Position numbers and translations under genes: made by a program. Positions 33,296-44,200 of a stretch of 64,000 bases of DNA are shown piece after piece. The notes below the pieces were generated by a model. The model did not search any database, was not told the origin of the DNA, and saw nothing but the letters and a program-made list of their open reading frames with translations. How positions within the stretch are numbered: position 1 is the first letter of the stretch; each line of letters begins with the position of its first letter. The stretch is taken from positions 395,187 through 459,186 of the forward strand of contig CALSPC010000007.1 in NCBI GenBank assembly GCA_943788135.1, read 5' to 3'. Source of the DNA: an uncultured Paracoccaceae bacterium (lineage in GTDB: Bacteria > Bacteroidota > Bacteroidia > Flavobacteriales > Flavobacteriaceae).

Positions 33296-35029
33296 ATGTC
33301 TACAACAGATTTACATATTCAAGAAAATTTAGCCACTTGGCTGTCTCCTTTTTTTGATGATGATACAAAGAAAACAATAACGGAACTTCAAAAAAACAAC
33401 CTCGAGGAACTGAACGATAGTTTCTACAAAAATTTAGAATTTGGAACTGGTGGTATGCGCGGCGTTATGGGCGTTGGCACCAATCGAATCAATAAATATA
33501 CCCTTGGAAAAAACACACAAGGCCTCAGCAATTACCTGCATCAAACGTATGCCAATCAACCCATTAAAGTGGTGATCGCTTTTGACTGTAGGCATAACAG
33601 TAAATCATTCGCGAAAATTGTTGCGGATGTATTTTCTGCTAATGGAATCGAAGTGTTTTTGTTTGAAGACCTTCGTGCCACGCCAGAATTATCGTTTGCG
33701 CTCAAACATTTAGGGTGTCAATGTGGGATTGTTTTAACAGCTTCTCATAACCCACCAGAATACAATGGGTATAAAGTGTATTGGGAAGATGGCGGACAAC
33801 TGGTTCCTCCATTTGATGGTGAAATTATAAACCTTATAAACTCCTTAGAGTACACCGATATTAATTTTTCTGCAAAAGAAGAATTGATTCATTTAATCGG
33901 AAAAGATGTTGATGATGTTTTTATAAATGCAGCCGTTAAAAACGGAAGTTTAGAAGTCAACAGCTCTGCATCTAGAGAAAATTTATCAGTAGTATTTACA
34001 GCACTGCATGGAACTTCGATCACTGCTGTGCCTGAAACCTTGAAGCGTGCAGGCTACACCAATGTGCACCTTGTAGAAGAACAATCTGTTCCAGATGGTG
34101 ATTTTCCAACCGTGAAGTCTCCAAATCCAGAAGAACCCGAAGCTTTGAAAATGGCGCTAGAACTGGCGGAGCAAGTCAATGCCGATATCGTAATTGGAAC
34201 CGATCCTGATTGTGACCGTTTAGGAATTGCCGTACGGAATTTTGATAACAACATGGTGATGCTTAATGGCAACCAAACCATGATTATGATGACCAAATTT
34301 TTACTGGACTTGTGGAAAAATAGCGGGGCTATTAATGGCAAGCAATTTGTGGGCTCTACAATAGTATCGACTCCAATGATTGTCAAACTTGTTGAAGCAT
34401 ACAACGTAGAATGTAAAATTGGACTCACAGGATTTAAGTGGATAGCCAAAATGATTAAGGATTTTCCTGAATTAGATTTTATTGGCGGTGGCGAAGAGAG
34501 TTTTGGCTTTATGGTCGGCGATTTTGTGCGGGATAAAGACGCCGTAACCTCTACCCTATTGGCATGTGAAATTGCAGCCTATACAAAAGCCAATGACAGT
34601 TCGTTTTTTAGTGAATTAATCAACACCTATGTAGAACACGGATTTTATAAAGAACGCTTAATCTCTATCACCAAAAAGGGAATTGAAGGCAGTCAAGAAA
34701 TCAAAAATATCATGGAATCTGCGCGACATAACCCCCTAACAACAATCAATGGCTCTAAAGTAGTTACTATTGAAGACTTCAAACTCTCTGTGAGTAAAAA
34801 CTTAATCTCTAACGCTACAGAGACCATTTCTATACCAAAAGCAGACGTGTTAATCTATACTACAGCTGACGGTAGCAAAGTAGCATTACGTCCAAGTGGT
34901 ACAGAACCAAAAATAAAGTTTTATATTAGTGTCAATACCAATCTTGCAAATTCAACTGAATTTATAACAACTGAAACGGCGCTAGATGCAAAAATTGAGG
35001 CCATAATAAAAGATATGAAATTGATCTGA
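33296..35029 (+). CDS. Phospho-sugar mutase (phosphoglucomutase/phosphomannomutase family)
   Basis: 577 aa, alpha-D-phosphohexomutase superfamily. The active-site phosphoserine is in TASHNPPEYNGYKVYW (about residue 150), the metal site is GTDPDCDRLG (about 302-311), the sugar-binding loop is GGGEESFGFMVGDFVRDKDA (about 398-417) and the phosphate-binding site is RPSGTEPKIKFYI near the C-terminus. It interconverts hexose 1- and 6-phosphates (glucose most likely, mannose possible). The stop overlaps the start of the ABC transporter by 1 nt (TGATG), implying coupling. Confidence 0.93.
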   Translation: MSTTDLHIQENLATWLSPFFDDDTKKTITELQKNNLEELNDSFYKNLEFGTGGMRGVMGVGTNRINKYTLGKNTQGLSNYLHQTYANQPIKVVIAFDCRHNSKSFAKIVADVFSANGIEVFLFEDLRATPELSFALKHLGCQCGIVLTASHNPPEYNGYKVYWEDGGQLVPPFDGEIINLINSLEYTDINFSAKEELIHLIGKDVDDVFINAAVKNGSLEVNSSASRENLSVVFTALHGTSITAVPETLKRAGYTNVHLVEEQSVPDGDFPTVKSPNPEEPEALKMALELAEQVNADIVIGTDPDCDRLGIAVRNFDNNMVMLNGNQTMIMMTKFLLDLWKNSGAINGKQFVGSTIVSTPMIVKLVEAYNVECKIGLTGFKWIAKMIKDFPELDFIGGGEESFGFMVGDFVRDKDAVTSTLLACEIAAYTKANDSSFFSELINTYVEHGFYKERLISITKKGIEGSQEIKNIMESARHNPLTTINGSKVVTIEDFKLSVSKNLISNATETISIPKADVLIYTTADGSKVALRPSGTEPKIKFYISVNTNLANSTEFITTETALDAKIEAIIKDMKLI

Positions 35030-36852
35030 TGAACTATTTAAAACCCATTCTTCGCTATGCGATTCCTTATAAGTTTTATGCGCTATTAAATATAATTTGT
35101 AATATTTTTTATGCTTTTTTTGGAACATTGTCTATGATCTCTTTGTTTCCGATGCTAAAAGTACTTTTTGGAGATTCAAAGCCCTTATTAATCAAACCTG
35201 AATGGGAAGGCTTTGGTAACTTAACGACTTATGGTGAAAACTATCTCAACTATTTTATTACCTTAAAGAAATCAGAAGGCAGTGATGATGTTCTAATTTT
35301 CATGGTAGGTTTTGTGATTACTTCTTTTTTGTTGAAAAACATTTTTAGTTACCTAGCAATGTTTTTTATTACGTTTTTAAGAAATGGTGTTTTAAAAGAC
35401 ATGAGGAATGAATTGTATCACAAAACAACCAGTCTTCCTTTGGCATTTTATTCCGAAAAACGAAAAGGAGATACAATGTCTCGAATATCTGCAGATGTAT
35501 TAGAAATTCAACATTCATTTTTATCTATTCTAGAATTGATCGTAAGAGAGCCTCTTTCAATTATTTTTGCGATAGTATCTATGTTTTTAATCAGTCCAAA
35601 GCTTACAATTTTTGTATTGATCTTCATTCCAATATCAGGGTTTCTAATTTCACTCATCGGAAAATCATTAAAACGAAACTCAAATAAAGTTCAAAAAGAA
35701 CAAGGCTATTTTTTATCTATTGTTGACGAAACACTTTCAGGCTTAAAGGTAATCAAAGGGTTTAATGGCGAAAATATTTTTAATACTAAATTTCAAGCTT
35801 CAACAGAACGCTTCTATCAGTATTCAAATAAGCTATTAAATAAACAAAATTTAGCAGGTCCAACAAGTGAGTTTTTGGGAATCTCTGTAATCGCCATACT
35901 ATTGTGGTTCGGTGGTAATATGGTATTAAATGAACAAACATTAGATGCCAGTTTATTCTTAGTTTATATGGGGTTAGCGTATAATATTCTTACTCCCGCT
36001 AAAGCAATTAGTAAAGCTAGTTATGGCATCAAACGTGGCAATGCAGCAGCTGAGCGCGTCATGGAAATACTTAATACAGAATCTCCTTTAAAAGATGCTC
36101 CAAATGCGTTGGAAAAAACTAATTTTGAAACAGCTATTAAAATAAAAAAAATTAACTTTAAGTACGAAGACGAAAATGTCTTAAAGAACTTTTCGATCGC
36201 TATTCCTAAGGGAAAATCAGTAGCACTAGTAGGGCAATCAGGTAGCGGTAAATCAACCATAGCTAATTTAGTCACTCGATTTTACGATGTTAATGAGGGC
36301 AGTATAGAAATTGATGGCGATGACATTCGATCTCTTTCAAAGTATTCACTTCGAAATTTAATGGGCTTGGTTACTCAGGATTCTATTTTATTTAATGATA
36401 CCATTAAAAACAATGTGCGCCTAGGAAAAGAGGATGCAACTGATGACGAGGTTTTAAATGCTTTAAAAATTGCAAATGCATGGGAATTTGTAAAAGACCT
36501 ACCCGAGGGCATGGATACCAATATTGGAGATTCTGGAAATAAATTATCTGGAGGTCAAAAACAGCGTTTAAGTATTGCCAGAGCTGTACTAAAAAATCCA
36601 CCAATTATGATTTTAGATGAAGCGACTTCTGCTCTTGATACAGAAAGCGAACGCTTGGTACAAGTAGCTCTAGAAAATATGATGAAAAACAGAACCTCTA
36701 TTGTAATTGCGCATCGCCTATCAACCATTCAAAATGCTGATGAAATCATTGTGATGCAAAAAGGTCAAATAGTAGAACAAGGCAAACATCAAGAACTTTT
36801 GGACAAAAAAGGCGTATACAACAACCTTGTGAACATGCAGTCTTTTCAATAA
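35029..36852 (+). CDS. ABC exporter, fused permease and ATPase (MsbA-like)
   Basis: 607 aa: six transmembrane helices in the first 340 residues, with the intracellular loop YHKTTSLPLAFYSEKRKGDT, then an ATPase with Walker A GQSGSGKST (about 400), Q-loop LVTQDSILFN, signature LSGGQKQR, Walker B IMILDEATSALD and H-loop VIAHRLST. Type IV exporters of this kind flip lipid A precursors or other lipids. The neighbours (GT2, mutase) suggest a lipid-linked glycan, though the lipid A flippase role is also possible. Confidence 0.92.
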   Translation: MNYLKPILRYAIPYKFYALLNIICNIFYAFFGTLSMISLFPMLKVLFGDSKPLLIKPEWEGFGNLTTYGENYLNYFITLKKSEGSDDVLIFMVGFVITSFLLKNIFSYLAMFFITFLRNGVLKDMRNELYHKTTSLPLAFYSEKRKGDTMSRISADVLEIQHSFLSILELIVREPLSIIFAIVSMFLISPKLTIFVLIFIPISGFLISLIGKSLKRNSNKVQKEQGYFLSIVDETLSGLKVIKGFNGENIFNTKFQASTERFYQYSNKLLNKQNLAGPTSEFLGISVIAILLWFGGNMVLNEQTLDASLFLVYMGLAYNILTPAKAISKASYGIKRGNAAAERVMEILNTESPLKDAPNALEKTNFETAIKIKKINFKYEDENVLKNFSIAIPKGKSVALVGQSGSGKSTIANLVTRFYDVNEGSIEIDGDDIRSLSKYSLRNLMGLVTQDSILFNDTIKNNVRLGKEDATDDEVLNALKIANAWEFVKDLPEGMDTNIGDSGNKLSGGQKQRLSIARAVLKNPPIMILDEATSALDTESERLVQVALENMMKNRTSIVIAHRLSTIQNADEIIVMQKGQIVEQGKHQELLDKKGVYNNLVNMQSFQ

Positions 36853-36885
36853 GACTGACAATCCCTAACCGTATCTATTTGGAAC

Positions 36886-37914
36886 CTATTTTCTAAAGCT
36901 TAGTTTAGACAATCGCCCTTTACCAGCAGCATAGGCTACACTATCATTTAGAAATCGAAGCGTATAAAACCCTTGGTCACTTAGGTGCTTCCAAGTGGTT
37001 CCCGCATCATTACTATAGTCAATACCTTCAAAACCAATGGCCACTAGTCCCTTTCCTTTGCTATTGGGAACATATTGAACACAACTTCGATATCCTGGGT
37101 TTTGATCTTGAGCCACTACTTGCCAGGTTTTACCACCATCGTTGGTACGCATTTTATTGGAATGTTTGTTCTCTGGCGATGTATAATCGCCACCTATAGC
37201 AAAACCATGTAATGCATCATAAAAATCAATAGAGAATATGCCAGTCGTTTCAAGACCTTGAATGCTGGGGGTTTCAAAAGCAGTCCAAGAAATTCCTTTG
37301 TCTGAAGAATATAAAATTCGACTGGAAAGCCCACCAGTTGCTACCCATGTGTGATCGTCCACGATGGCAATGTTAGTATCACTAGCTGCAAAAGCCGCTT
37401 CGCCGTCAAATGCCGATGGCAACGATACACAAGGTGTTTTTTGCCAAGTATCCCCTCCGTCTCTAGTTATTATAATACTCATGCAACCCTCTGTTGGGTC
37501 GCCTATAGCAATACCTTCTTTTGAATTCCAGAAATGAAGCGCATCATAAAAAACAGCGGGATGGGTTTCTTTATATACCAGTTTTTTATCTTTAAATAAA
37601 TACGCTGGGCTACCAATACTTAGTGAAAAGTTAACATCTGCTACGAGTGCCGATGCTCGGAAATTGAGGGTGTCTTTTGAAACTCTATCCTTTAAAATTG
37701 TAGTTGTTCGTAAATCAATGGAATAGCGATCTCCAATAGAAGACACCGCTACAAGTGTATTTGTATTGAGTTCAATAGCTCTAATATTTAGAAGAGAATC
37801 TTCTATGATTGTTTCTGTACGGACCGCATCAAAGAAATCTGAAACTTGTTTATGAGGGTGTTTACAACCTAGAAAAAGAAGTAAACTCATATATAAAAAT
37901 ATCAAAAATTTCAT
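36886..37914 (-). CDS. BNR/YCF48-like beta-propeller lipoprotein
   Basis: About 342 aa if it starts at the ATG at 37912-37914 (MKFLIFLYMSLLLFLGC, lipobox with Cys 17); an in-frame ATG at 37947 exists but would precede the signal. The body carries repeated Asp-box motifs: ITRDGGDTWQ, SSDKGISWTAF, TNDGGKTWQVV and SNDAGTTWKHL, typical of YCF48-like or photosystem II assembly factor-like beta-propellers. In Bacteroidota these are surface lipoproteins of unknown role, sometimes named oxidoreductase. No catalytic residue pattern was found. Convergent with the ABC exporter. Confidence 0.8.
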   Translation of the reverse strand: MKFLIFLYMSLLLFLGCKHPHKQVSDFFDAVRTETIIEDSLLNIRAIELNTNTLVAVSSIGDRYSIDLRTTTILKDRVSKDTLNFRASALVADVNFSLSIGSPAYLFKDKKLVYKETHPAVFYDALHFWNSKEGIAIGDPTEGCMSIIITRDGGDTWQKTPCVSLPSAFDGEAAFAASDTNIAIVDDHTWVATGGLSSRILYSSDKGISWTAFETPSIQGLETTGIFSIDFYDALHGFAIGGDYTSPENKHSNKMRTNDGGKTWQVVAQDQNPGYRSCVQYVPNSKGKGLVAIGFEGIDYSNDAGTTWKHLSDQGFYTLRFLNDSVAYAAGKGRLSKLSFRK

Positions 37915-37984
37915 GAGCGGTATTTTTAAAGTGTGATGAAATTTCAATATACGTATTATCTGTTATAATTAGTATTTTTAAACG

Positions 37985-37992
37985 TAACTTTG
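37985..37992 (+). promoter_or_regulatory. -7 promoter box of the RsmB-like gene
   Basis: TAACTTTG, perfect TAnnTTTG, 20 nt before the ATG at 38013. Confidence 0.5.
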
Positions 37993-38012
37993 CAGCCATA
38001 ACTAATTTACTT

Positions 38013-39225
38013 ATGCGTTTACACAGAAACTTATGTTTTGCAGTCATTGACGGACTTTTACTCATTTTCAATGAGGGCGAATATGCCGATAAAGTCATTC
38101 AAAAATTATTAAAACGAGACAAACGATGGGGAAGTCGTGACCGTGGTTTTGTTGCAGAAACCACTTATGATATTGTACGATGGAAACGATTATACGCCGA
38201 GATTGCTCAAGTCAAAGAACCATTTAGCCGAGACGATGCTTGGCGATTATTTGCCGTATGGGCTACTTTAAAAGGCATTAAATTGCCAGGCTGGAAATAT
38301 TTTGAAGGCACACCTTCCCGCAAAATAAAAGGACGTTTTGATGAACTTTCAAAAGACCGAAAGTTCCGTGAATCTGTCCCCGATTGGATTGATGAATTGG
38401 GGGTCAAAGAATTAGGTGAAGCTAAATGGACCAAGGAATTGGCCATGCAAAACAAACAAGCTAATGTTATTTTAAGAGTAAACACCTTAAAAACAACAAA
38501 AGCAGATTTAAAATTAAAATTAGAGTCTGAAAACATTGAAACCTCTAGAAATCGAAGGCTATCCTTACGCTTTACAGCTAAAAGAACGCGCCAATGTATT
38601 TACTACAGAAGCATTTAAAGAGGGATGGTTCGAGGTTCAAGATGCATCATCACAACTCGTGGCGGATTTTTTAGACGTTAAACCTGGTATGAAAGTCGTA
38701 GATTGTTGTGCAGGAGCTGGTGGAAAAACCTTACATCTTTCTGCATTAATGGAAAATAAAGGGTCTGTTATAGCTATGGATATTTACGAAAGTAAATTGA
38801 AAAAACTCAAAATTAGAGCCCGTCGAGATGGTGCTCATAATATTGAAATGAAAGTGATTGACTCTACTAAACCGATCAAAAAATTACATGAAAAAGCAGA
38901 TCGTTTATTGATTGATGCACCTTGTTCTGGATTAGGGGTATTGCGACGTAATCCTGATTCAAAATGGAAACTAGAACCTGAGTTTATAGACCGTATTCGT
39001 AAAACTCAGCAAGAGGTATTACAACAGTATTCAAAAATGGTCAAACCCAATGGCAAAATGGTTTACGCGACCTGTTCTGTGTTACCCTCTGAAAATGAAA
39101 CTCAAATTAAAACCTTTTTGAAGTCTGAAGCAGGAGCTGATTTTTCATTTATTAAAGACAGAAAAATTCTTGCACATGAAACTGGATTTGACGGATTTTA
39201 CATGGCGTTACTAGAAAAAAAATAA
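38013..39225 (+). pseudogene. RsmB/NOP-type RNA cytosine-C5 methyltransferase, one frameshift
   Basis: Two frames make one protein. The first (38013 to about 38540) has the N-terminal RNA-binding part, ending SENIE. The second (about 38541-39225) goes on PLEIEGYPYALQLKERANVF, EVQDASSQLVADFL, DCCAGAGGKTLHL (SAM site), DAPCSGLGVLRRNP (motif IV Cys) and the catalytic Cys in YATCSVLPSENE. A join at GAA-CCT restores a normal protein of about 404 aa, so one extra base (or two missing) around 38538-38541 breaks it. As read, the gene would give only the N-terminal half. It may be a true pseudogene or an error in the sequence. Confidence 0.85.
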
Positions 39226-39246
39226 CCAATTAATTTTTAAGATATT

Positions 39247-41117
39247 ATGAAGCATATATACATTCTTGTTGTACTTATTTCAGGTCTTTGCTACAGCCAA
39301 ATTCCAACCACTTATTATGATTCCGCAGAAGGATTAACGGGGTTTGCTTTAAAGACAAAATTAAAAACAATTGTCTCCAATGGACATCAAGCTCGATCGT
39401 ATGGACAATTGTACGACGGCAATGGCATAAACGGCTCCAATGGATATATTGACACCCACTCTGACAAAACTGTTAGCTCAGGAAAAAACTACGAAAGCGA
39501 TGGAACTCTTTTAGATATGTATTCTGAAAACCCTTCCGGAACAGATCCTTATAATTATAATCATGGGAGTAAAAAATGTGGAAGTCAAAGTTCAGAAGGG
39601 GATTGCTATAACAGAGAACACCTTGTTCCACAGTCTTCCTTTAATAGCGCTTTTCCTATGCAAAGTGACATTCATCATGTCATTCCATCCGATGGGCGTG
39701 TGAATAACTTTAGAGGCTCGTATCCATTTGGAAATGTAGCTTCTGCAAATTGGACCTCTCAAAATGGCTCTAAAAGAGGAACAAGTGCTATGTCTGGCTA
39801 TTCAGGAACTGTATTTGAACCCATTGATGAATTTAAGGGCGATATCGCAAGAGCACTGCTCTACTTTGTAGTACGCTATGAAGATACCGTAAAAAGCTAC
39901 TCAAGTTTTGCAATGTTTGATGGTTCAAATGAAAATGAGAACGCCTTTTTCCCATGGGCCATTGACGTTTTATTAGATTGGCACAATAATGTGGACCCTG
40001 TAGACCAACGCGAACGCGATCGAAATGTGGCTGCTTATGCGTTTCAAAACAATGCAAACCCTTTTGTAGACCATCCAGAATATGCGTCTTTGATATGGAA
40101 CCCTGTAACAGATAATGAAGCTCCTACGGCTGCAACAAATCTTATAGCATCAAACCCAAAAGGAAATTCTATCGATTTGAACTGGACCGCAGGAACCGAT
40201 AATATTGCTGTCACTTCCTACGATGTTTACAAAAATGGTGTTAAAACTTCAAGTACATCAAATACTAGTTTTACAGTAACAGGTTTAGCACCAAATACTG
40301 AATACTGTTTCACAGTTTTTTCAAAAGATGCAAGTCAGAATATAGCACCTAGTAGTAATGAAAGTTGCGAAACAACTCTGGAAGGTAACAGCTCAAGTAA
40401 TGACCTGTTTATCTCAGAATACGTCGAAGGCTATAGCTATAATAAAGCGTTAGAGATATCTAATTTTACTGGAAGTTCTATCAACCTTAGCAACTACTCT
40501 ATTGCGAGGGATCGAGATGGATCAGGAGTCGTTTAACCAAGCCTTAACATTAACAGGGACTTTAGAAACTGGCAATGTACATGTGGTCGTAAATTCTCAA
40601 GCTTACCAAGAAACACTAGACCGTTCGAATCAAATTTCTAGATACAGATGCAATATCTTTTAACGGAAATGATCCCGTTGGATTATTTAAAAATGGAGTA
40701 CTCATAGATTATTTTGGAGAATTAGGAGGAGAATTCAATTTTAAAGACAAAACATATCGAAGGAAAGCATTTGTAAAAGGACCAACCACTACTTTTAATT
40801 TGGCAGGGGAATGGGACGAATATGAGGCTAACAATATAGTCGATCTAGGAACGCATACGCTAACATCAAATGTAACTAAAAACAGCCAAACTAATTTTAC
40901 GCTTTATCCAAATCCAGCACAAACAAACACGATTTATTTTACTACTAACCACCCTTTAAATATTGAAGTTTATGCCGTCACTGGCAAATTAATTTTAAAT
41001 AAATTAATAAGATCTGATGCAAAGTCGTTAGATATTTCTAATTTAAACAAAGGGCTATATATCATCAAAATGACAACTAATTTTGGCGTACAGGTGAAAA
41101 AATTAATTCGACAATAA
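39247..41117 (+). pseudogene. Secreted endonuclease I family protein with Fn3, lamin-tail and T9SS domains, two frameshifts
   Basis: The first frame (39247-40536) has a signal peptide, an endonuclease I domain (CYNREHLVPQSSF, DIHHVIPSDGRVNNFRGSYP, RGDIARALLYF-like helix), a fibronectin III domain (about residues 292-378) and the start of a lamin-tail domain (LFISEYVEGYSYNKALEI). It stops at 40536. Coding goes on in the next frame (SFNQALTLTGTLETGNVHVV), switches again near 40635 to KFLDTDAISFNGNDPVGLFK, and ends with a T9SS sorting domain (LYPNPAQTNTIYF). Two one-base excesses, near 40526-40531 and 40631-40635, explain it. The full product would be a secreted nuclease of about 620 aa that degrades extracellular DNA or RNA. 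Confidence 0.85.
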
Positions 41118-41223
41118 ATCGTAATACATTGGACATTAGAATTCCAAATCAAAGATGTTTAAAACTGGTGAATAACTCCATAAATTAGACGTTAAAATCG
41201 ATCAAAAATTCTCTGAAAAATCA

Positions 41224-41231
41224 TAAATTTG
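41224..41231 (+). promoter_or_regulatory. -7 promoter box of purL
   Basis: TAAATTTG, perfect TAnnTTTG, 30 nt before the purL ATG. Confidence 0.5.
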
Positions 41232-41261
41232 TAGGATCGAATAATATCCAAAATAAAACGA

Positions 41262-44200
41262 ATGATTCATTTCTTTGGAATCCCTGACTCAAAGGTATTT
41301 GCAGTTCAAACCGCAAGCGATTTAACTTCCGAAACCATCGCCAAATTACAATGGCTTTTTGGAGACCAACCCAAAATAGAACGCACAACGCTCAATTCAA
41401 CCTATGTAGGCCCACGTGCAGCCATGATTACCCCTTGGAGTACAAATGCGGTTGAAATTACTCAAAACATGGGTATTGAAGGCATTATTCGAATCGAAGA
41501 ATTTAATGCGGTTACAAGTAATTTTTCAGATTTTGATCCTATGATTTCTGAAAAATTTGAAGGCTTGCATCAACACAGTTTTGATATTGCTATTACCCCG
41601 GAGCCTATTTTAAACATAACTGATATTTCCGCTTATAACCAACAGGAAGGTTTATCATTAAATGAGGAGGAAGTTGCCTATCTAAATCAGGTCCGTAAAA
41701 AAATTGGTCGCCCCCTCACCGATTCTGAAGTTTTTGGGTTTTCACAAGTCAATTCAGAACATTGTCGGCATAAAATTTTTAATGGCACCTTTATCATAGA
41801 CGGCGAAGAAAAGTCAACATCTTTATTTAAACTTATAAAAGAGACGTCCAAACAACACCCAAATAGCATCGTATCGGCCTACAAAGATAATGTGGCGTTT
41901 ATCAAAGGGCCAGTTGTGGAACAATTTGCACCTAAAAGTGCTGATAAACCTGATTTTTACACCACTGAAGATTTTGAATCGGTAATTTCTATTAAAGCCG
42001 AAACTCATAATTTTCCAACCACTGTTGAACCCTTTAATGGGGCTGCAACAGGATCGGGCGGAGAAATTAGGGACCGACTCGCTGGCGGAAAAGGATCACT
42101 ACCCTTGGCTGGTACTGCGGTTTACATGACTTCTTACTCGCGATTGAACGAAAATCGCCCTTGGGAAGCTGGATTTAAAGAACGGAATTGGCTATACCAA
42201 ACGCCAATGGATATTTTGATTAAGGCTTCTAATGGCGCATCAGATTTTGGAAACAAATTTGGACAACCACTTATTTGTGGTTCAGTACTTACTTTTGAAC
42301 ATCAAGAGGATGCTCAGCGCTTAGGCTTTGACAAAGTCATTATGCAAGCCGGCGGAATTGGCTATGGAAAAGCCGATCAGGCGTTAAAAGACACCCCTGA
42401 AAAAAATGATAAAATCGTTATTTTAGGAGGAGAAAACTACCGCATTGGAATGGGTGGTGCCGCTGTGTCATCAGCAGACACCGGCGCATTATCTAGCGGA
42501 ATTGAACTAAATGCCGTTCAACGTTCCAACCCCGAAATGCAAAAACGTGCTGCAAATGCCGTGCGTGGTATGATTGAAAGTGAAGAAAATTTCATCGTAT
42601 CTATACACGATCATGGTGCTGGTGGACATCTTAACTGCTTGTCAGAATTAGTGGAAGATACTGGGGGTCATATCGATTTAGACCAACTTCCAGTGGGCGA
42701 CCCTACCCTATCCAATAAAGAATTAATTGGAAACGAATCTCAAGAACGTATGGGACTTGTGATCCCTGAAAAACACATTGAAACCTTACAGAAAATTGCC
42801 GATAGAGAACGTTCTCCAATGTATACTGTTGGCGATGTTACTGGCGATCATCGGTTTGTATTTGAGTCAAAATCTACAGGTGCAAAACCTATGGATTTCA
42901 ACTTAGAAGATATGTTTGGAAGTTCGCCAAAAACCATTTTAGAAGATCGAACTGTTGTTAGAAACTACAAATCTGCGTCTTACGATAGCGCATTATTTCA
43001 AACGTATTTAGAGGCTGTTTTAAAACTTGAATCCGTTGCTTGTAAGGATTGGTTGACAAATAAAGTGGACCGTTGTGTTGGTGGAAAAGTAGCCAAACAA
43101 CAGTGTGTTGGCCCATTACAACTTCCCTTAAACAATATGGGGGTGATGGCCTTGGACTATTCTAGTGAGGAAGGGATTGCCACTTCAATTGGACATGCGC
43201 CTGTTGCGGCTCTTATCGATCCCAAAGCGGGAAGTCGAGCTGCTATTACAGAAGCACTTACCAATATTATCTGGGCGCCTTTAAAAGAGGGTTTACAGAG
43301 TGTGTCCTTATCGGCAAACTGGATGTGGCCGTGTAAAAACGAAGGTGAAGATGCCCGTTTATACAGTGCTGTTGAAGCGATTTCTGAATTTGCAATTGCC
43401 CTTGGAATCAATGTGCCAACAGGAAAAGACTCGCTTTCAATGAAACAAAAATATCCTGAGGGCGATGTGGTTTCTCCAGGAACTGTGATCATAACAGCCG
43501 CAGGAAATTGCAATGCGATCTCAAAGGTTGTTGAACCCGTTTTTAAACCCAATGCAGGCCCTATTTATTACATCAATATATCTCAAGATGATTTTAAATT
43601 AGGAGGTAGTGCCTTTGGACAAATTTTAAACACCATTGGAAAAAATGCCCCTGATGTACAAAGTGCTTCATATGTGAAGACAGTGTTTAATACGCTTCAA
43701 GAATTGATTCAACACAATAAAATTGTAGCCGGTCATGATGTCGCTTCTGGTGGATTAATTACTACGTTGCTTGAGCTGTGTTTCTCGGACACTAACATTG
43801 GTGCCGATTTGAATTTTAATGCACTTGAAGAAGCAGACAGTATCAAACTGTTGTTTTCAGAAAATTCAGGAATTGTATTTCAAGCTACAGATGCATCAAT
43901 TGAAGGCGAACTATCTAAAGCCGGTATTGAATTTCACACCATTGGGACGGTTACAAACACAGCCACTTTAAACATTACAAATGCAGCAGATACATGGTCC
44001 TTAGACGTCAGTGACTTGAGAGATGTGTGGTATGAAACCTCTTTTTTACTCGATCAAAAACAAACTGCAAACGGATTGGCAAAAAAGCGATTTGACAATT
44101 ATAAAAACCAACCCCTTAAGTATACATTCCCAGAACAATTCACTGGAAAACTACCCCAATTATCCTTAGAAAATAGACCAAAAGCAGCTATAATTCGAGA

